Shown here piece after piece: positions 30,301 through 42,881 of a stretch of 64,000 bases of DNA. Source of the stretch: Calycina herbarum (lineage: Eukaryota > Ascomycota > Leotiomycetes > Helotiales > Pezizellaceae); NCBI GenBank assembly GCA_001414485.1, contig LLEY01000035.1, forward strand, positions 124,001 to 188,000, read 5' to 3'. Below the pieces are notes generated by a model. That model saw only the letters and a list, made by a program, of their open reading frames with translations, did no database searches and was not told where the DNA came from. Position 1 is the stretch's first letter. Each line of letters begins with the position of its first letter. Position numbers and translations under genes: made by a program.

Positions 30301-33300
30301 CTGTAGTTATATACATTCCCCCTCACTTCAAAAAATCCCCGAAAGCACACAAACAAGTTCAACAGCCCTCTCAAATACACGTCGAAAAAAAGGCCCCCTT
30401 GCAGCGAGCAAAGGCCAGCAAGGAAGATTCATGCTAACATCTATATTTTGGGTTTTAATTTTTTCTTCTCGAGAATGTATGTGAGCAGGATGGTCTCGAG
30501 GAAGGAAATAGAGTTGAAACTTGAGTTTTACAAGCGCCTCTGAGGGAAACGGAAAAAGAGCGGCCGTAATCCTCTGTTTCTCTCTCCGAGTCGTTTTCTT
30601 TCACATATTCGCATATTTCACGTCGCCTTTTCTGAATACGACATAAAAAACTGAACTCCAATTGACCCTTCTAAGAGAAGTGGGTATTACCCTGCGAACA
30701 CTTACCTTTCACCTCTATCTTACAAAACGTTCTAATTTAAGTAGTTTGAAACTTAGTTCCTCAATTATCCATCCACCTTTATCCCAAACATCCCAAACAA
30801 CACCATTAATCATCCTAAAGCCTTTCGTACAATCAAACACACCACTCCCATAAAAACCAAGCAGAAAAAAAAAAGACAGAGAAACAAAAAATCCCCCCCC
30901 CCTCGTACGTGCGTGCGCGCATTCCTCAATCCGTCAGCTTACGAGGCATCTCGGTGCTGACCGCCGCCCACTCCACCCGACGATAGCGCGATAGCGAGAT
31001 CATTGGGTCGCGGGTAGGGCTGAGGTTTGGCGGCACAGTTTGGAAGGGTTCCGAGAGAGGTGATTTGCGTACGGAGTAGGTATGATGGACCAATGGGTTA
31101 GGTAGGATCGTAATTTGGCTTTTTATTCTGTGGGAGTTATGCTGAGATGGGAGGGAGGAGAGCGAAGGTGCTGAAGGGTGAGGGGAGGAGAGGAGGGGAG
31201 GGGAATGTGATGCGGTAGTATGTGCAGGGGTTGGGTTGGGGGTTTGGATGATTGGTAGGCGTTTCGTGCGCTTGTGTTGGCGGTTGATGAGTTGGATACG
31301 TGTAAGAGAATGAATGGGAAGGCAATTGATAAGGATGAGAGAGAGTGCGGGTAATTAAAATATAGACAAAAGTATTCTCTGTCGCTAGTTTCAACAAGTA
31401 GGCAAGGTAAGCTTAATCCCTCCCCCCAAAAAGACAACATGTCCTCATAAAAACCATCGTATCATCCCTCGAGCCTCGAGAGAACAATTAAGATTCTGAC
31501 AAGGCTGTGAAGTAACAAAATTCCAACAACCGAAAGTAGATGTCATCTTTGGGGCAGATTCTGGTGTAAATATACTCTCGAGGCATTGATATCTCAACGC
31601 CAAGGAGGAAATTTGCCATGACACGAAAAGTCAAGTAACACGGAAAAGGTGGCGCGGTTCTTCTCATCATCCGAATCCCACAGTCCTCGCACTTTTCCGA
31701 ATTGAAGAGCGAGGCTCGAGAACTTTGTCTTTTTCATCTTGAATGATGAACCAGAGGAAATCTGGAAAGGGAAATAGAAGAGGACACCCCCTGAAGATCG
31801 TCTCGTCTCCGATGCCCGTCAAGAAAGGGTTCTCCTGTTTGACGCTTACGGAGAAGAATCCGGGGAAATCACTTGATTCACAACCGTGGGAAAATTTTCC
31901 AACCATTGCGATGAATACAACGTTGTTCGGGGAGGATATAATCCGACGTCTCCCACTGTGCAGCGTCTAAATTATCATCAGAGCGAAGGGAGAAAAAGGG
32001 GGCCATTTTCGGTTTGAGGGGGTGGGATGATCTTTTCATCGCAACATAAGCGTTTTTTTTTTTGGTCGTCGGTTGTGAAGATGCATCCTTGTGGAGATGG
32101 AAACGGGGGGAGTCTCATGTTGAATGGTCGTCTTCGTTCTTAGCCCGCGATTGCGCAAGACTGACGAGTGAACTCACATGTGTTGTGCGTTGCGGGCTAG
32201 GCGCTAGGTATTAATTTATCGAGTGCTGGTCGAAGTCTTGGGATGAGGTTGTTGATGTTTTCGCACTGGACCTCCCGGGCGGTGAAGGCATGAGGCGGTG
32301 CACGTGACCAGCCACAGGGTAGGTGCCTCCCCGAAAAGGCGGGTGGCAACGTGATTAGCTTCGGTACTCCTGTACCTGAGTGAGATCGAGCCGCGATTAG
32401 CCTCTCCATCGAGCGAGCCCCTCTATTGAAGAATGGAGGAAAAATCGAGAAGATCCTTCCAAGTTTCTTGTAATATTGCGCATTTTCTTTTGTTTATTGA
32501 GGTCTAATCTATCAGTTTCCCTTTTCCGATGGTACGACCTCAAGAAGTCTTGATGGTTGTAGGTAGGAGTAACCGCTCTCAATGAAGCCATCGTTCTCCA
32601 TCACGCCGCCATCGTCCTTGCCGGCACCTGCTGCGCGCGCCACTGCGCCAACCCTTACCCATGCTCAGCTGGCCTGCAGCTGATTTGATTGGAACCACAT
32701 CATACGCGAAGGAAGGAGAAAGGCAAGAGGAAAGAGGAAAGAGGAAAGAGGGCAGGAGAAATTCCCGTTGAAGAATTGAAGAAGGCTTCCCTTCTGTTGT
32801 TTTCTTCGAGCGATCGAAGTTCTTTAAAGCGTTCGAATTGTCGGGAATGATCAGTATCAAGATCGTCCTGTTCTTCCCCAGTCATAAATTGGTCCCTACA
32901 TAACGGTTACACCGGAGGGAATTCCGAAAGCCCTCGTCCGAACGGACTTGCACGATCAACTTCTCGTGCGCCCTGCCCATGGGCCAATTATTGTATTGTT
33001 TACTTTTTGGTTTTTTGCCCTCTCCCCTCTCCTCTCTCCTCTCTCCTCTCTCCTCATCGAGCTGATAGCATCCTCCCCCTTGTGAAGTTTGCTTCTCGAG
33101 TTTGGTCTCTGGATTTTGATACGACCAGGTGCCAGCATTAATCCTTGACACCTGCTGGCAATTGGCGGGTAGACGTGACAGTGGCCACTGGATGCCGATC
33201 ATCCAGCGGGTGCAGCTCGCAGCAGCTCTGCAGGGAAGGGCGAAATATTGTCGGATTTTGCTGATCGCACGCTGAAGGGGTCTTTGAGGGTGTTAGTGTC

Positions 33301-35534
33301 ACCAAGTAGTGCCACTACCATCACCACACCGCGCATTGGGAGAGATAACTTCTCGATGGGGAGGCTCAAGTTACCATCATGATGAAGTGATGCAGAAGCA
33401 GGAAAATAATCCCAATCTATTTGCACCGTCCAAGATTTAAAGTTTGGCTGGACTTTCGCACGCCTCGGAGTCGTTGGATTTCGAAACCAGATATGCCAGA
33501 ACATCCCGTGGAGGGTTGGAGGGCAGGAGGACATCACCAACACCACCTCTCGCCCGATGAGAGCGACAGTACTTGGGTACTCGCCCAGATCTCACACCGT
33601 GCCTGGAGGACCCCCATACCCAACGTGGTCATCTGCGGTGGCGAAGACGTTTTTCCTCCCCAATCTTTGCTGCTCCATCGAGTCATCAGCTTTGCTCCTC
33701 ATCAAATCAACGGTCGGGAACTGGTGACAGCCCTAGGGGGGAGCAACACCAGTGGATGCCTCATTCGCACTCGCTTGGCGTGACTGAGGATGAGGGAGGC
33801 AGTTTGTGTGGGAGAAGGGAGAACGGGTTTGATGTCTGACACAAATGAAGCTGGAGGGAAGCTGAGCAGTTGAGCACCCTTTTTTCAGCATCTTTGACGG
33901 GGACTGGGAGTTCATTGTGAGTGGTGGAGTTCACCGAAAACAGAAGCCTCCTCCAAAATCCGAAATGTTCATTTCAATCGTTCACTCCCTTCCTGCCTAG
34001 CTAGCCAGCCTCCCATCAGATCACTCCTATATAATCCTCCCCATTGACCTTTTGCTTCCCTTTATTTGCCCCTCCAAGGTTCTCTGGTTCGGAGAAAAGA
34101 GATGCTCTGCAGATGCCATCTTGCCCACTAAACTTCTGGCATGGTCATTACCCGTGATGTTACTGCACTCGGTGGCTGCATTCTGCAAGCACGGAGGGGG
34201 AGCGTTTTGAGGCTACTATCGGGAAAGTAGTCGGCCTGGTCATCACAATGTGAAGCTCTTGTGACTGTAGCTACTACCTACCTACCTACCGGGACTAGGT
34301 AGATAGTAACCTTTAGTAAACGATGACCTCAAGCGCAGTTTTCTCTCTTAAAAGAAAAAGAACCTACGGAGCAGAGATCCTTTATTATTCTTTTTGCTCC
34401 CCCCAATTTCCCTTCCAAATCTGGTATTTATTCTTGGGGCGGCACACAGCCTGTGGTCTGCAGAGCCAATAAAAGTTTGGCGGGGAATCCTCTTGCCTGC
34501 CTCACCTGTGCGTAAAGAGCCCAACTAGCGCCTCAGAAATCCACTACGACCGCCCTCCCATCACCCACCCTCACCCAACCTCATCTACAGCTTCGTGCCT
34601 GGCAGCAAAGAGTGAGCAGAAGACGAAGACTCACCCCACAGGAGAAGACGGTCGACATTCACGATAGCTTCATTTCCCCCCCCAGTCCGTCGCCCACTAA
34701 CATTCACTACATTACACTACTACATCACTTCTCTCGTTACTGGACGGCCTGCAACCCAAAGTTCGTCTGAATCGTTCCTGTAGCCTTTCGCCGGTCCCTC
34801 CTAGTTGCGACACCCTGTTGGTTTGAGACTTCTACACGCTTTGACTCGTCCTTCACCCTGGCCTCCACCCCCGAAAAAGACTCGCATCCCTTCATCTGGT
34901 GCTTGGAGCCTCGAACAACACCATCCGTTCCCTTCGAGACCCCGAAATCGAATTCCCCATCATCGTCGTTGCCGTCGCCGTCTGTGTCGTTGTGGTTCCT
35001 TCGCCCGCCAGAACTGAATGTTGGTCGCCCGCGCCCACACGATTACCACTACCAATACCACCTCATAAGCCTCATCCTTCGACTAGACAAATACACAACC
35101 TCCTCCGCACCATCACCATCACCCTCACTCACACCTCCTCTCGTCCACCGCACTCGCGCAACCCCTCGAACCAAACGTCCCCATTTCCGACGCCATCGCA
35201 GCAAACGAGACAACCTGCGCCAATACCACTGCTTCGCGCGACACAGGGACTAGCTCTATGTGGAGATAATAGATCATCTCAAGGCAACGTGCAGCCCACC
35301 ACCGGCTGGCCGCCGATTGTCAATACCAAAAGGACGACTTCCGTTCTATCTTCCGTCGGGTACTTTTGAAATTTTTATTTCGACACCTCCACACAAAGAC
35401 TGCACGACGACGAAACGTCTGCACTCTCCAACATTCACCAACATTGGTCACGGTCGGGTCGTAGACCTGTACCAGAACCTTCGAGTCGGAGATCCTCATT
35501 GTAGGAGCGTGGCGAGGTCACATCCGGTCTCAAA
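30301..35534. other. 5-kb region without a convincing gene, upstream of MED15
   Basis: Composition returns to normal after 30300. Noted items: purine/pyrimidine tracts (AAAAAAAAAA then CCCCCCCCCC about 30868-30902), GTGCGTGCGCGC at about 30910, repeated CTCCTCTC at 33020-33055, repeated CTAC units ACTACCTACCTACCTACC at about 34273-34290 with a partial inverted partner, and AC/CT-rich DNA from 34530 to 35530. Several 60-120 codon frames exist but none has conserved features. The last kilobase probably is the promoter and long leader of MED15. Confidence 0.4.
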
Positions 35535-38500
35535 ATGGCACAAAACTTTCAACCTCACATGGGCGGTGGCCCAGGCCAAATGATGCAGCAACAGCAAAGG
35601 CCACCGCAACAACGTCCGCCTCAAGGCACTCCAAATGCCACTCAACAGATTCAACAATTAATATATCAGACCGTCACGCAACAGACTGGACCGATCACGG
35701 GCTGGCAAACTCAGGTGCTGATCCAAGAACGTATTGGTCTCATCTTTAACATGTAAGTTTTCGGGCGAAGTCACGATATCAAAATAATATTGACGGAGGA
35801 ACAGCATTGGGAATCTTCGATTGGCAAGCCAAAATCAGGCCAACGCTCCACCATTGAATAAGATGATTGAAATCGGAATCAAGTTTGAAAAGGATATCTA
35901 TGAGACATCCACCGATAAGGTAGAATGTTCCATCTGACATGACTTCTAATGATCCGCTAACAATATTAGGCACACTACCGGCAGCAAGTAGACCAAAAAC
36001 TACAGTTGCTACTCGAGAGAAGGAATCAAAACCAAGCCGGCCTCCAACATAACATTAACCAACAAGCTCAGACACAGGCTCAACAACAGGCTCAGCAGCA
36101 AATGATGATGAATCAAAATGGCATGCAAGGGCAGCCTCCACGGTCAATGCCTCAACAGCCAGCACAGCAAGGATTCCAACATCTCCAACATCAGATGCAG
36201 GCATCTCCTCTCCCAGGCCAACAGCCACAACAAACGCCTATGGGGATGGGGAATGGAGGCATGCCTCAAACCATGATTCAAAATCAGCAGCAACAATTTC
36301 AGCAAAACAATTTGAATCGCCAAGCAGCTAATCAAATTACATTAACTCCACAGGAGACGCAATTATGCGGGGAGCTAGCCAATCGTCTGATGAATCAAGC
36401 TCCAGTCGAGGAGAAGAATCAGCTGCGACATCGGTTGGTCAGTAACATGGCCCCTCAACAGTTGAACGATTTTCAGATGCGGGGACACGACCCTCTCGTC
36501 ATGTACTACCGCCAGCAAGCCATGGCACGGATTCGAGCAGATAAACAGGCACGCATGCTTGCCATGTCACAACAAAATCCAAATATGCCAAATGTAGCAC
36601 CTCCCATGCAACAACAGCGCTCGGGCAACCCAAATCTCAATGGGCAAACTCAACCTCCTGGAACGATGGGAGGAAATGGCGACCAGTTTGGAAATTTCAT
36701 GGGCAATGACATGGATAACATCACTGCTCAACAACAGCAAGGTGTCATTGCGGCTGGGGAAGGTCAAGTTGTAGTTCCCGCAACTGGTCCTCGAAATGCC
36801 ACGCCTCAGCCAGGTGGGATGGTAGGGCAGATGGGCATGAATACTCAGCAGGGAATGGCTAATCCTAACCAACAACGAACTCAGCAGCAACAGCAGCAGA
36901 TTTTAAACGCCCAGCAATTGCAGCAGCAGCAGCAACGATTACACGCCCAACAACAACAACAGCGGCAACAAGCTACTCAGATAGACGCCCAAACCAAACA
37001 ACAAAAACAAATTAGTCTTCAAGGGCAGCGTGATATTATGGGCAACGGCCCCATGCCCCCACAACAGAGCCCAGCGATGCCAAACTTGAATACTCCCATC
37101 AGAACTCCATCCCAGATGAGCCATCCCGAGGTTCCACCATCGAATCCAACCCCGCAATTTGGAAATCCGCAATTCAATCAAGGCAACCCGCAGCAAAGAC
37201 TGATGGGGGACCCCCGACCGAATCACCCAATGTTCCAGGGCATGAATAATGAGCAACGACAAAGGGTGGCCGGCCTGCCACCGGACAAGTTGAACGAAAT
37301 TTTGGCCAAATGGACCGAACAGCGGCAGATGAATACGGGACGACAAATGGGAAATCAAGGCAATGGTCCGATGCACCCAGGCCAACAGATGCCAGGGCAG
37401 CAATTCAACGGTCCAAATGCAATGAATCAGTTCGGCCAGAGACCGAATCAACCTATGCAAAATCCAATGACCCAACAGCAACAACAAGCTATGCTTCAAA
37501 ATCAAATGATGCAGATGTCAGGCCAACAACAACGCCCTGGGATGCAAATAAACCAGCAGCAAGTGGAAATGCAAGTCATCCGCCAGATGGATACTATAGA
37601 TTTCCCTATCAACTTCCAGAACCATGGAAGCTTCCCTCGAAATGTTCCACCTGAAATTAAGAAGTGGGGACAATTGAAGATGTGGGCACAGCAAAACCCA
37701 AATATGGGCAATGATATTCAGGATAGCATAAAACAACTTCAAAAGATACATTGGCAGACGATCATGCGAAGTAAACAACAGGCACTTCAGCAAGCTGGGG
37801 GAATGCCGCAGGGTGGTTTACAGCCGGGCGGTTTACAACCAGGTCCGAATCCTATGTCTTCGATGCCACCGGGTATGGGGGGTGCTCCTGTGGCACCGAT
37901 GGGGACAGGGACTATGGTTCCCCCAGCAGGACCACCGATTCGCCAACCTACGCCGCAAGAAATCCAAAATGCACGGAACCACCCAAGCGGAAAGATGGCT
38001 GCTGCCAGTGACGATCAGATCCGAATATTCCTCATTAGACAACAAGCTCTTGCACGGCAGCAACAGCAGTCTCAGATGCAGAATATGGCAATGCCGAATC
38101 AAATTGCTTCAATCAACCAATCCCGACCAGGGCAGCAACAAGCGAACCCAAATGTGAGAGCTCCAAACCAACCTCCTCAAGCACAGCAAGCAAAACCGGC
38201 CCCTCCAAATGCAGAAGCTACCAAGACCCAGAGCGCCAATCGTGCGTCCCGACCAGCACCCAATACGGCACGCAATGCTCCACCAAGTTCATCTCCTGCT
38301 CAGCCACCCAAGAACAATCTTAAGCGTGCTCAAAGTGATGATGTGATTGAGGTTCCAAATCCAAATATTCAACAGCCTTCACGGCCGGCCGCTCAACCCC
38401 AAGGCCCGCCAGGTCAGATACAACAGCAGATAGGCCAACAAGCACGTCCTCCTAACTTGACGCCTCAACAAGTGGCCTCAATGGACCCCGAAGCTCGCAA

Positions 38501-40240
38501 AAGATATGAAGCGAACGCCCGCTTAGCTCAAGGCCATGCTCGACTCCAGACGATCATGCGTGAAGAGACCGAAAAGGCTCAGAAGGAACCATTTATTGTA
38601 ATTCCAATGACCGTGGAAGAGAAGGGCCAAGTGACAGCATCACTACGGTCGCAACTCTTACAGCCCCTTAACAACATGGTCAAGGCTTTGTCACGATGGT
38701 ACCAAATCACCAAAGATGATGAACGCGCCAGGAAATTCTGCGCTCTTGTGAGTAATACCCTATCTCTTGTAATCGTCAACATACTAACTAGCATTAGAAA
38801 CACCGATTGGCTAAGCAGTTTCACGATGAAGATATGAAAGATCCCAAGGACAATCTATCAATCAACAAAGATGAGATAGACGTTGCTCGCCATGTACTGA
38901 ACGGAATGGTGAATGATTTGAGTACGAGATTTCCCAATATGCTCAACAAGACCAAGGGACCACAGGGCAACCATCCGGCTCCGACGCAAACTGCTACACA
39001 GACTAGCCAACCTACTTCAGTACCCACTGTGCCATTAAATGCAGCGAATCTTCAGGAGCAACAGCAACAGCTGAGTAAGCTTCATCAACGAACAGGCAGT
39101 CGTTCTTCCCACGCCCCTGCAGCACCTACTTCTTCACAGCCGCCATTTCAATTTGGCGCAAAGTCGCCGCCGCCTGATGGAAAGCCTATATATGGTGGGA
39201 GCAATCATCTCACACAAGAAAATTTGCATATTCCTGCCCGCAAGAAGCAAAGACAAAACCATAGTCAAGCCACACCAGGCTCCAATTCTTCGCCCCAAGT
39301 AGCGAAAGCCCCCTCTCCTGCACCAATGAAACACCAGGTCAAACCCAGGACGCAAACTAGACGAACTCTGTGCTGCAAGGAGACGGATTGTGATAGGCAT
39401 AATGTTGGTTTCGAGACTGAAGAGGAATTGAAAGCCCACACAGAGGAAGAGCATGTCAAACCTCTGAGTGATCCTACGCAATATGCCCAACAAAATCTGG
39501 CATCTTTGCTTGGCTTAGATTCTCAAGGCCAGGCTAAGAAACAGGTCATGCCTCGAGAGCAACCAGCCCCAGCGCCTGCTTCGAAGATGGTGTCCTCTGG
39601 CTCTAAACAGGGTCAAACTCCAAACATGAAGGCTCCAAATACACCGGCTGCTGCTGCAACTCCTATGAACCGACAGATATCTATGAACCGTCAAGGCAGC
39701 GCTCCTGGTGCTCGACCTGGTACTCCGTCGAAAGCTACGCCTTCAAAGGATGCTGCCAAACCGGCTCCTGGCCAAGACCAAGCTAAACGCGCGGGTCAGC
39801 CCCCACAGGAAATGGCTGTCGAGGACCCTTGGGCCAATACGACTATTGATCCGAACGACCTCTTCCAGGCTTTCCAAACCTTTGAGAGTGGAGCCGGAGG
39901 GGCGATTTCAGATATGAGTGTTTACAGCTCGATCACCCCCAACGATACACCCGAATCCAGTAAAGATGGCGTATCGGAGCCAAATAGTGATATCTCTGAT
40001 GGTGTTAACCTCGACATTAGCATCGACTTGTTTGATGACAAGTGGATGCCATTTGGACCAAGCGAAACGGATACCTTGTTTGATATGAACAATTTCGGTA
40101 TGAACAAGGAAGAGGACGTGATGATGTTCGATGAGCAACAACCAGGCCTTAACTTCCAATGGGACGATGTCGTGGACCAGTCCGCTTTCGATAAGCCGTT
40201 TGCTTTTGATACCTCACTTTACTCGATGGATGCCAACTAG
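35535..40240 (+). CDS. MED15: Mediator tail subunit Med15 (Gal11), glutamine-rich
   Basis: Four exons (35535-35752, 35805-35919, 35970-38747, 38798-40240) give 1517 residues. Residues ~45-130 form the KIX domain: GPITGWQTQVLIQERIGLIF, then NIIGNLRLASQNQANAPPLN and HYRQQVDQKLQLLLERRNQ. The middle ~900 residues are Gln, Asn, Pro and Met rich with many CAG/CAA tracts. A conserved block near residue 950-1080 reads RLQTIMREETEKAQKEPFIV and QPLNNMVKALSRWYQI, followed across the last splice by KHRLAKQFHDEDMKDPKDNL. The C-terminus is acidic and aromatic (NLDISIDLFDDKWMPFGPSE), a typical activation-type tail. Med15 connects activators to RNA polymerase II through the Mediator tail. A C2H2-like site lies near residue 1220 (CKETDCDRH ... 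ELKAHTEEEH). Confidence 0.92.
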
Positions 40241-41794
40241 GCTCTTTCTCTTCATATTTTTCTCTATTTTCCGGATGTTCTTTCTGTGGACAATTTTTCA
40301 TTTTTCAAGGGCGTTAATACGAGGACGGAAAAGAGGGGAAACCTTTTTCGGTGGGGGGCATGGGGCGAGGGAAGAGTTGACGACATATACCATGGAAAAG
40401 CATGTACGGCGTTTGGATGGGGTAATTAGTCGTGCGGGGGTTTTTTTAATAGGGCATGCATGATTTTTTGATACTCTTTTGTTTTTGTTTTTTCTCTCTC
40501 TCTTGCGCGTAAGAGGGTTGGCTTGACCCTTGTATCTTTGAATATTGGGAGGGACTTTCTTTTCTTTCCTTTTTAGCGCCGGCGTTCCGTATTGCACACA
40601 CAGCTATGCATCCTGTGTATATTATGAGAAGAGCGAATTCTTTCCGCGAGTTTTGTATGTATGATTCCGCGGGGAAGATGACATAAGATAGGCGGGATTT
40701 AGCGAAATATTTATTGAGTTCTCTCTCGCGATATATTATGTTTTTTGTGCTGGTGCTTGTGATTTGATGTGTATCTCGAATACTTGAAAAGACTTGAGAT
40801 TTGGAAATAATTAGTGGAATTCCAAATCGAGTATTGCTCTGCTTAAGGTTGTGTTTAGTTCAATTGAATAAATGCTACTGAGTGGACGGGCCAAGTTTAT
40901 TCCTAGTGCTCTTGTGAGAATGGCTTGAAAATTTAGGTAAGTGGTGGTGTAGGAAATGATGTTGTAGTTGAATTAAGATAGTGGGTTCCATTTAACCTTC
41001 CTCACCTGAGATAAAGATAAATTGATACCAGATTCCATGATTGCCTTTTCTTTTTAAGGTTGTTAGTCAAGCATGCTTCACCAGGGGGTGTACCTAGGAA
41101 TTCATGACTGGCCAAGAGTGGAAGGCCAGCTATCTTCTCCTCTGAATGTTGGAGCAAGACTGGGAAAATTAATCTCGTCCTCCTACACAATTAGAATAAT
41201 CAACTTTAAAAGATGTCCGTTCTCCTAAATGTGTTGGAACAACTATAGAAGAGAAAGTATCACTCACGAATTCCTGCAGCCAGCCCCTGGTGCTTGTCTT
41301 GGGAAAACGGGAGCGGGAAGATCACAGGGTTTCCATTCACACACCGCTTTCTACTTTTGGTCGGAAACGCCACCTTGACGGAGAATCCCTGTTCAACCGA
41401 GGAGCTACCGAATTTTTATCGAGACAGACGCGATTGAGAAGTTACTCCCTCTTCCCATAACGCGACTTGAACAACAACACTTCTTTTCCTGAGAATCACA
41501 CATTTGTTATTTGAAGAACTCCTTTGTGAGCTCTTTGGCTTTTCGGATCCGCATTTGAGAAGAACTGGAGAAGGTATACAGAGGTATGTGAGAGTCTTTT
41601 TGCTTGGTGTCTGGAAGGGACTGAGAATGGGTACTCTTTTGGGGGATTATTTACTAATATGTTAACGCGACAGGCTCTTTACAGCTTTCCCAACGCGAGT
41701 TTCTGGGACGAAACGCACCGGGTTTTCGGAATACTGCTGAAGGGATTTGTTACTCTTGAGTTTGCATCTTGTGTCGTCTTTGTGCTGCAGACAA
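40241..41794. other. MED15 3' flank and NRM1/WHI5-type gene upstream region
   Basis: 40241-41000 is T-rich 3' flank. 41000-41230 has no gene. From 41400 the leader of the next gene begins; it contains the ACGCG boxes listed separately and GT...AG pairs (for example about 41583-41673) that may be leader introns. Confidence 0.4.
41428..41698 (+). promoter_or_regulatory. Cluster of four ACGCGA boxes (MCB-like)
   Basis: ACGCGA occurs at 41428, 41460, 41665 and 41693, and ACGCGT at 41810 just inside the coding region. ACGCG is the core of the MluI cell-cycle box bound by the Mbp1/Swi6 (MBF) complex. Four copies within about 370 bp upstream of a predicted MBF repressor gene would give the negative feedback known for yeast NRM1. 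Binding itself is inferred. Confidence 0.5.
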
Positions 41795-42881
41795 ATGGCA
41801 TCGCCCGCAACGCGTCGCGCTTTAGCAAATATTCATCCGAATACACCTATCTCCAACAACAACATTTCTTCGAAGGGGAAATACAACAGAGGCGAGAAGA
41901 TGGCTGGGAAGGAGAGAATGGCTGCTGGTGCTGGAGTTGGGTTTGAGAAGGAGGGAAGTGTTGAGAGTTTGGTGGGGAGTGAGAAGCGGGGGTTTGGAAA
42001 CTTGGGGGGAGAGGAGGGAATGAGTGCCGCGAAGAAAGTTAAGAGATATACTGGGGAGGAGTCTGAAGAGAGAGGTACTCTGAAATATGGTGGGGGGTGT
42101 GGTGGTAGGAGATATGCTCAGGTATGATTGATTTCCCCAAGTATCCTTGATATAAGTGGAAATAGTACTGACAACTTTGAATAGAATGGTGGGAACGACG
42201 AACTTCTCTCACCTTCGCCTTCGGTTTCCCCGGTATCTTCTTTCGGATCAAGTCATGCTGCCCTCAACGACTCGCAACAAACTGTCTTGACGGAACCAGA
42301 TCAACTCCCCACAGCACCAAATAGTTTCACCACCCCGCGAGCCAGCTCCCCTCTAACCAAGGAACAAGCTCGAGAGGTAAGCCTTACTTATCTCCCAAAC
42401 CTCCCCCTTATTAAAAACATATACTAACAAAACAAAATGCAAATAGAAATCCAAAAAACTCCGTCTCCGTCTCCAACTCGCAGCCTACAAAGTCCAAACC
42501 AACCAAATCGAAGTGCCAATGGATCGTCTAGAACTCCGCTCCTCCTCTGTCTCCTCCTCGCCCATCCCTCCCCGTCCCTCGATGCAAGTTCCCTCCGCCA
42601 CGGTCCCTCGTCCTTCTACGGCGCGCGAGAGAGTCCCGACTATACAATTGCAAGGTCCGTCTGCGGAGAAGGGTAAGAGAAATATTGGTCCTGCGATTGG
42701 ATCTTCGCCTCCGCCTCGGTATGGGGGGAACATGCGATCGCCTCAAAAGCAGGATGTGCAAAGAGAGTATGCGAGTCCCGCGCGGTCGAGATTGGGGGGT
42801 ACGCCGAGTTTGGGGGGTGATGGGGATGCTGCGGCGAGGGATTTGTTGTTGTTGAGGGAGAGTGCTTCGAAGAAGTCTTAG
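41795..42881 (+). CDS. Nrm1/Whi5-type G1/S transcriptional repressor
   Basis: Three exons (41795-42121, 42185-42376, 42447-42881) give 317 residues. Most of the protein is disordered and rich in Ser, Pro and Gly with SP sites (SPSPSVSPVSSFGS). The recognisable part spans the second splice: LTKEQARE-KSKKLRLRLQLAAYKVQTNQIEVPMDRL. This KLRLRL...AYKV.TNQ..VP pattern is the motif of Whi5 and Nrm1 that contacts SBF or MBF. These proteins hold G1/S genes off, Whi5 before Start and Nrm1 after S-phase entry. One such gene is usual in filamentous ascomycetes, so the two yeast roles may be combined. The ATG is preceded by ACAA and followed by ASPATRRALANIHPN, a common family N-terminus. Confidence 0.75.

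Noticed and set aside
31123..31440. 105-codon minus-strand frame
   Set aside because: Ser/Pro/His-rich low complexity, two overlapping frames open, no conserved feature.
33421..33783. 120-codon plus-strand frame upstream of MED15
   Set aside because: No recognisable domain and no splice context; considered chance.
36939..37505. 188-codon minus-strand frame
   Set aside because: Antisense of the CAG/CAA-rich part of MED15, giving Leu-rich nonsense.
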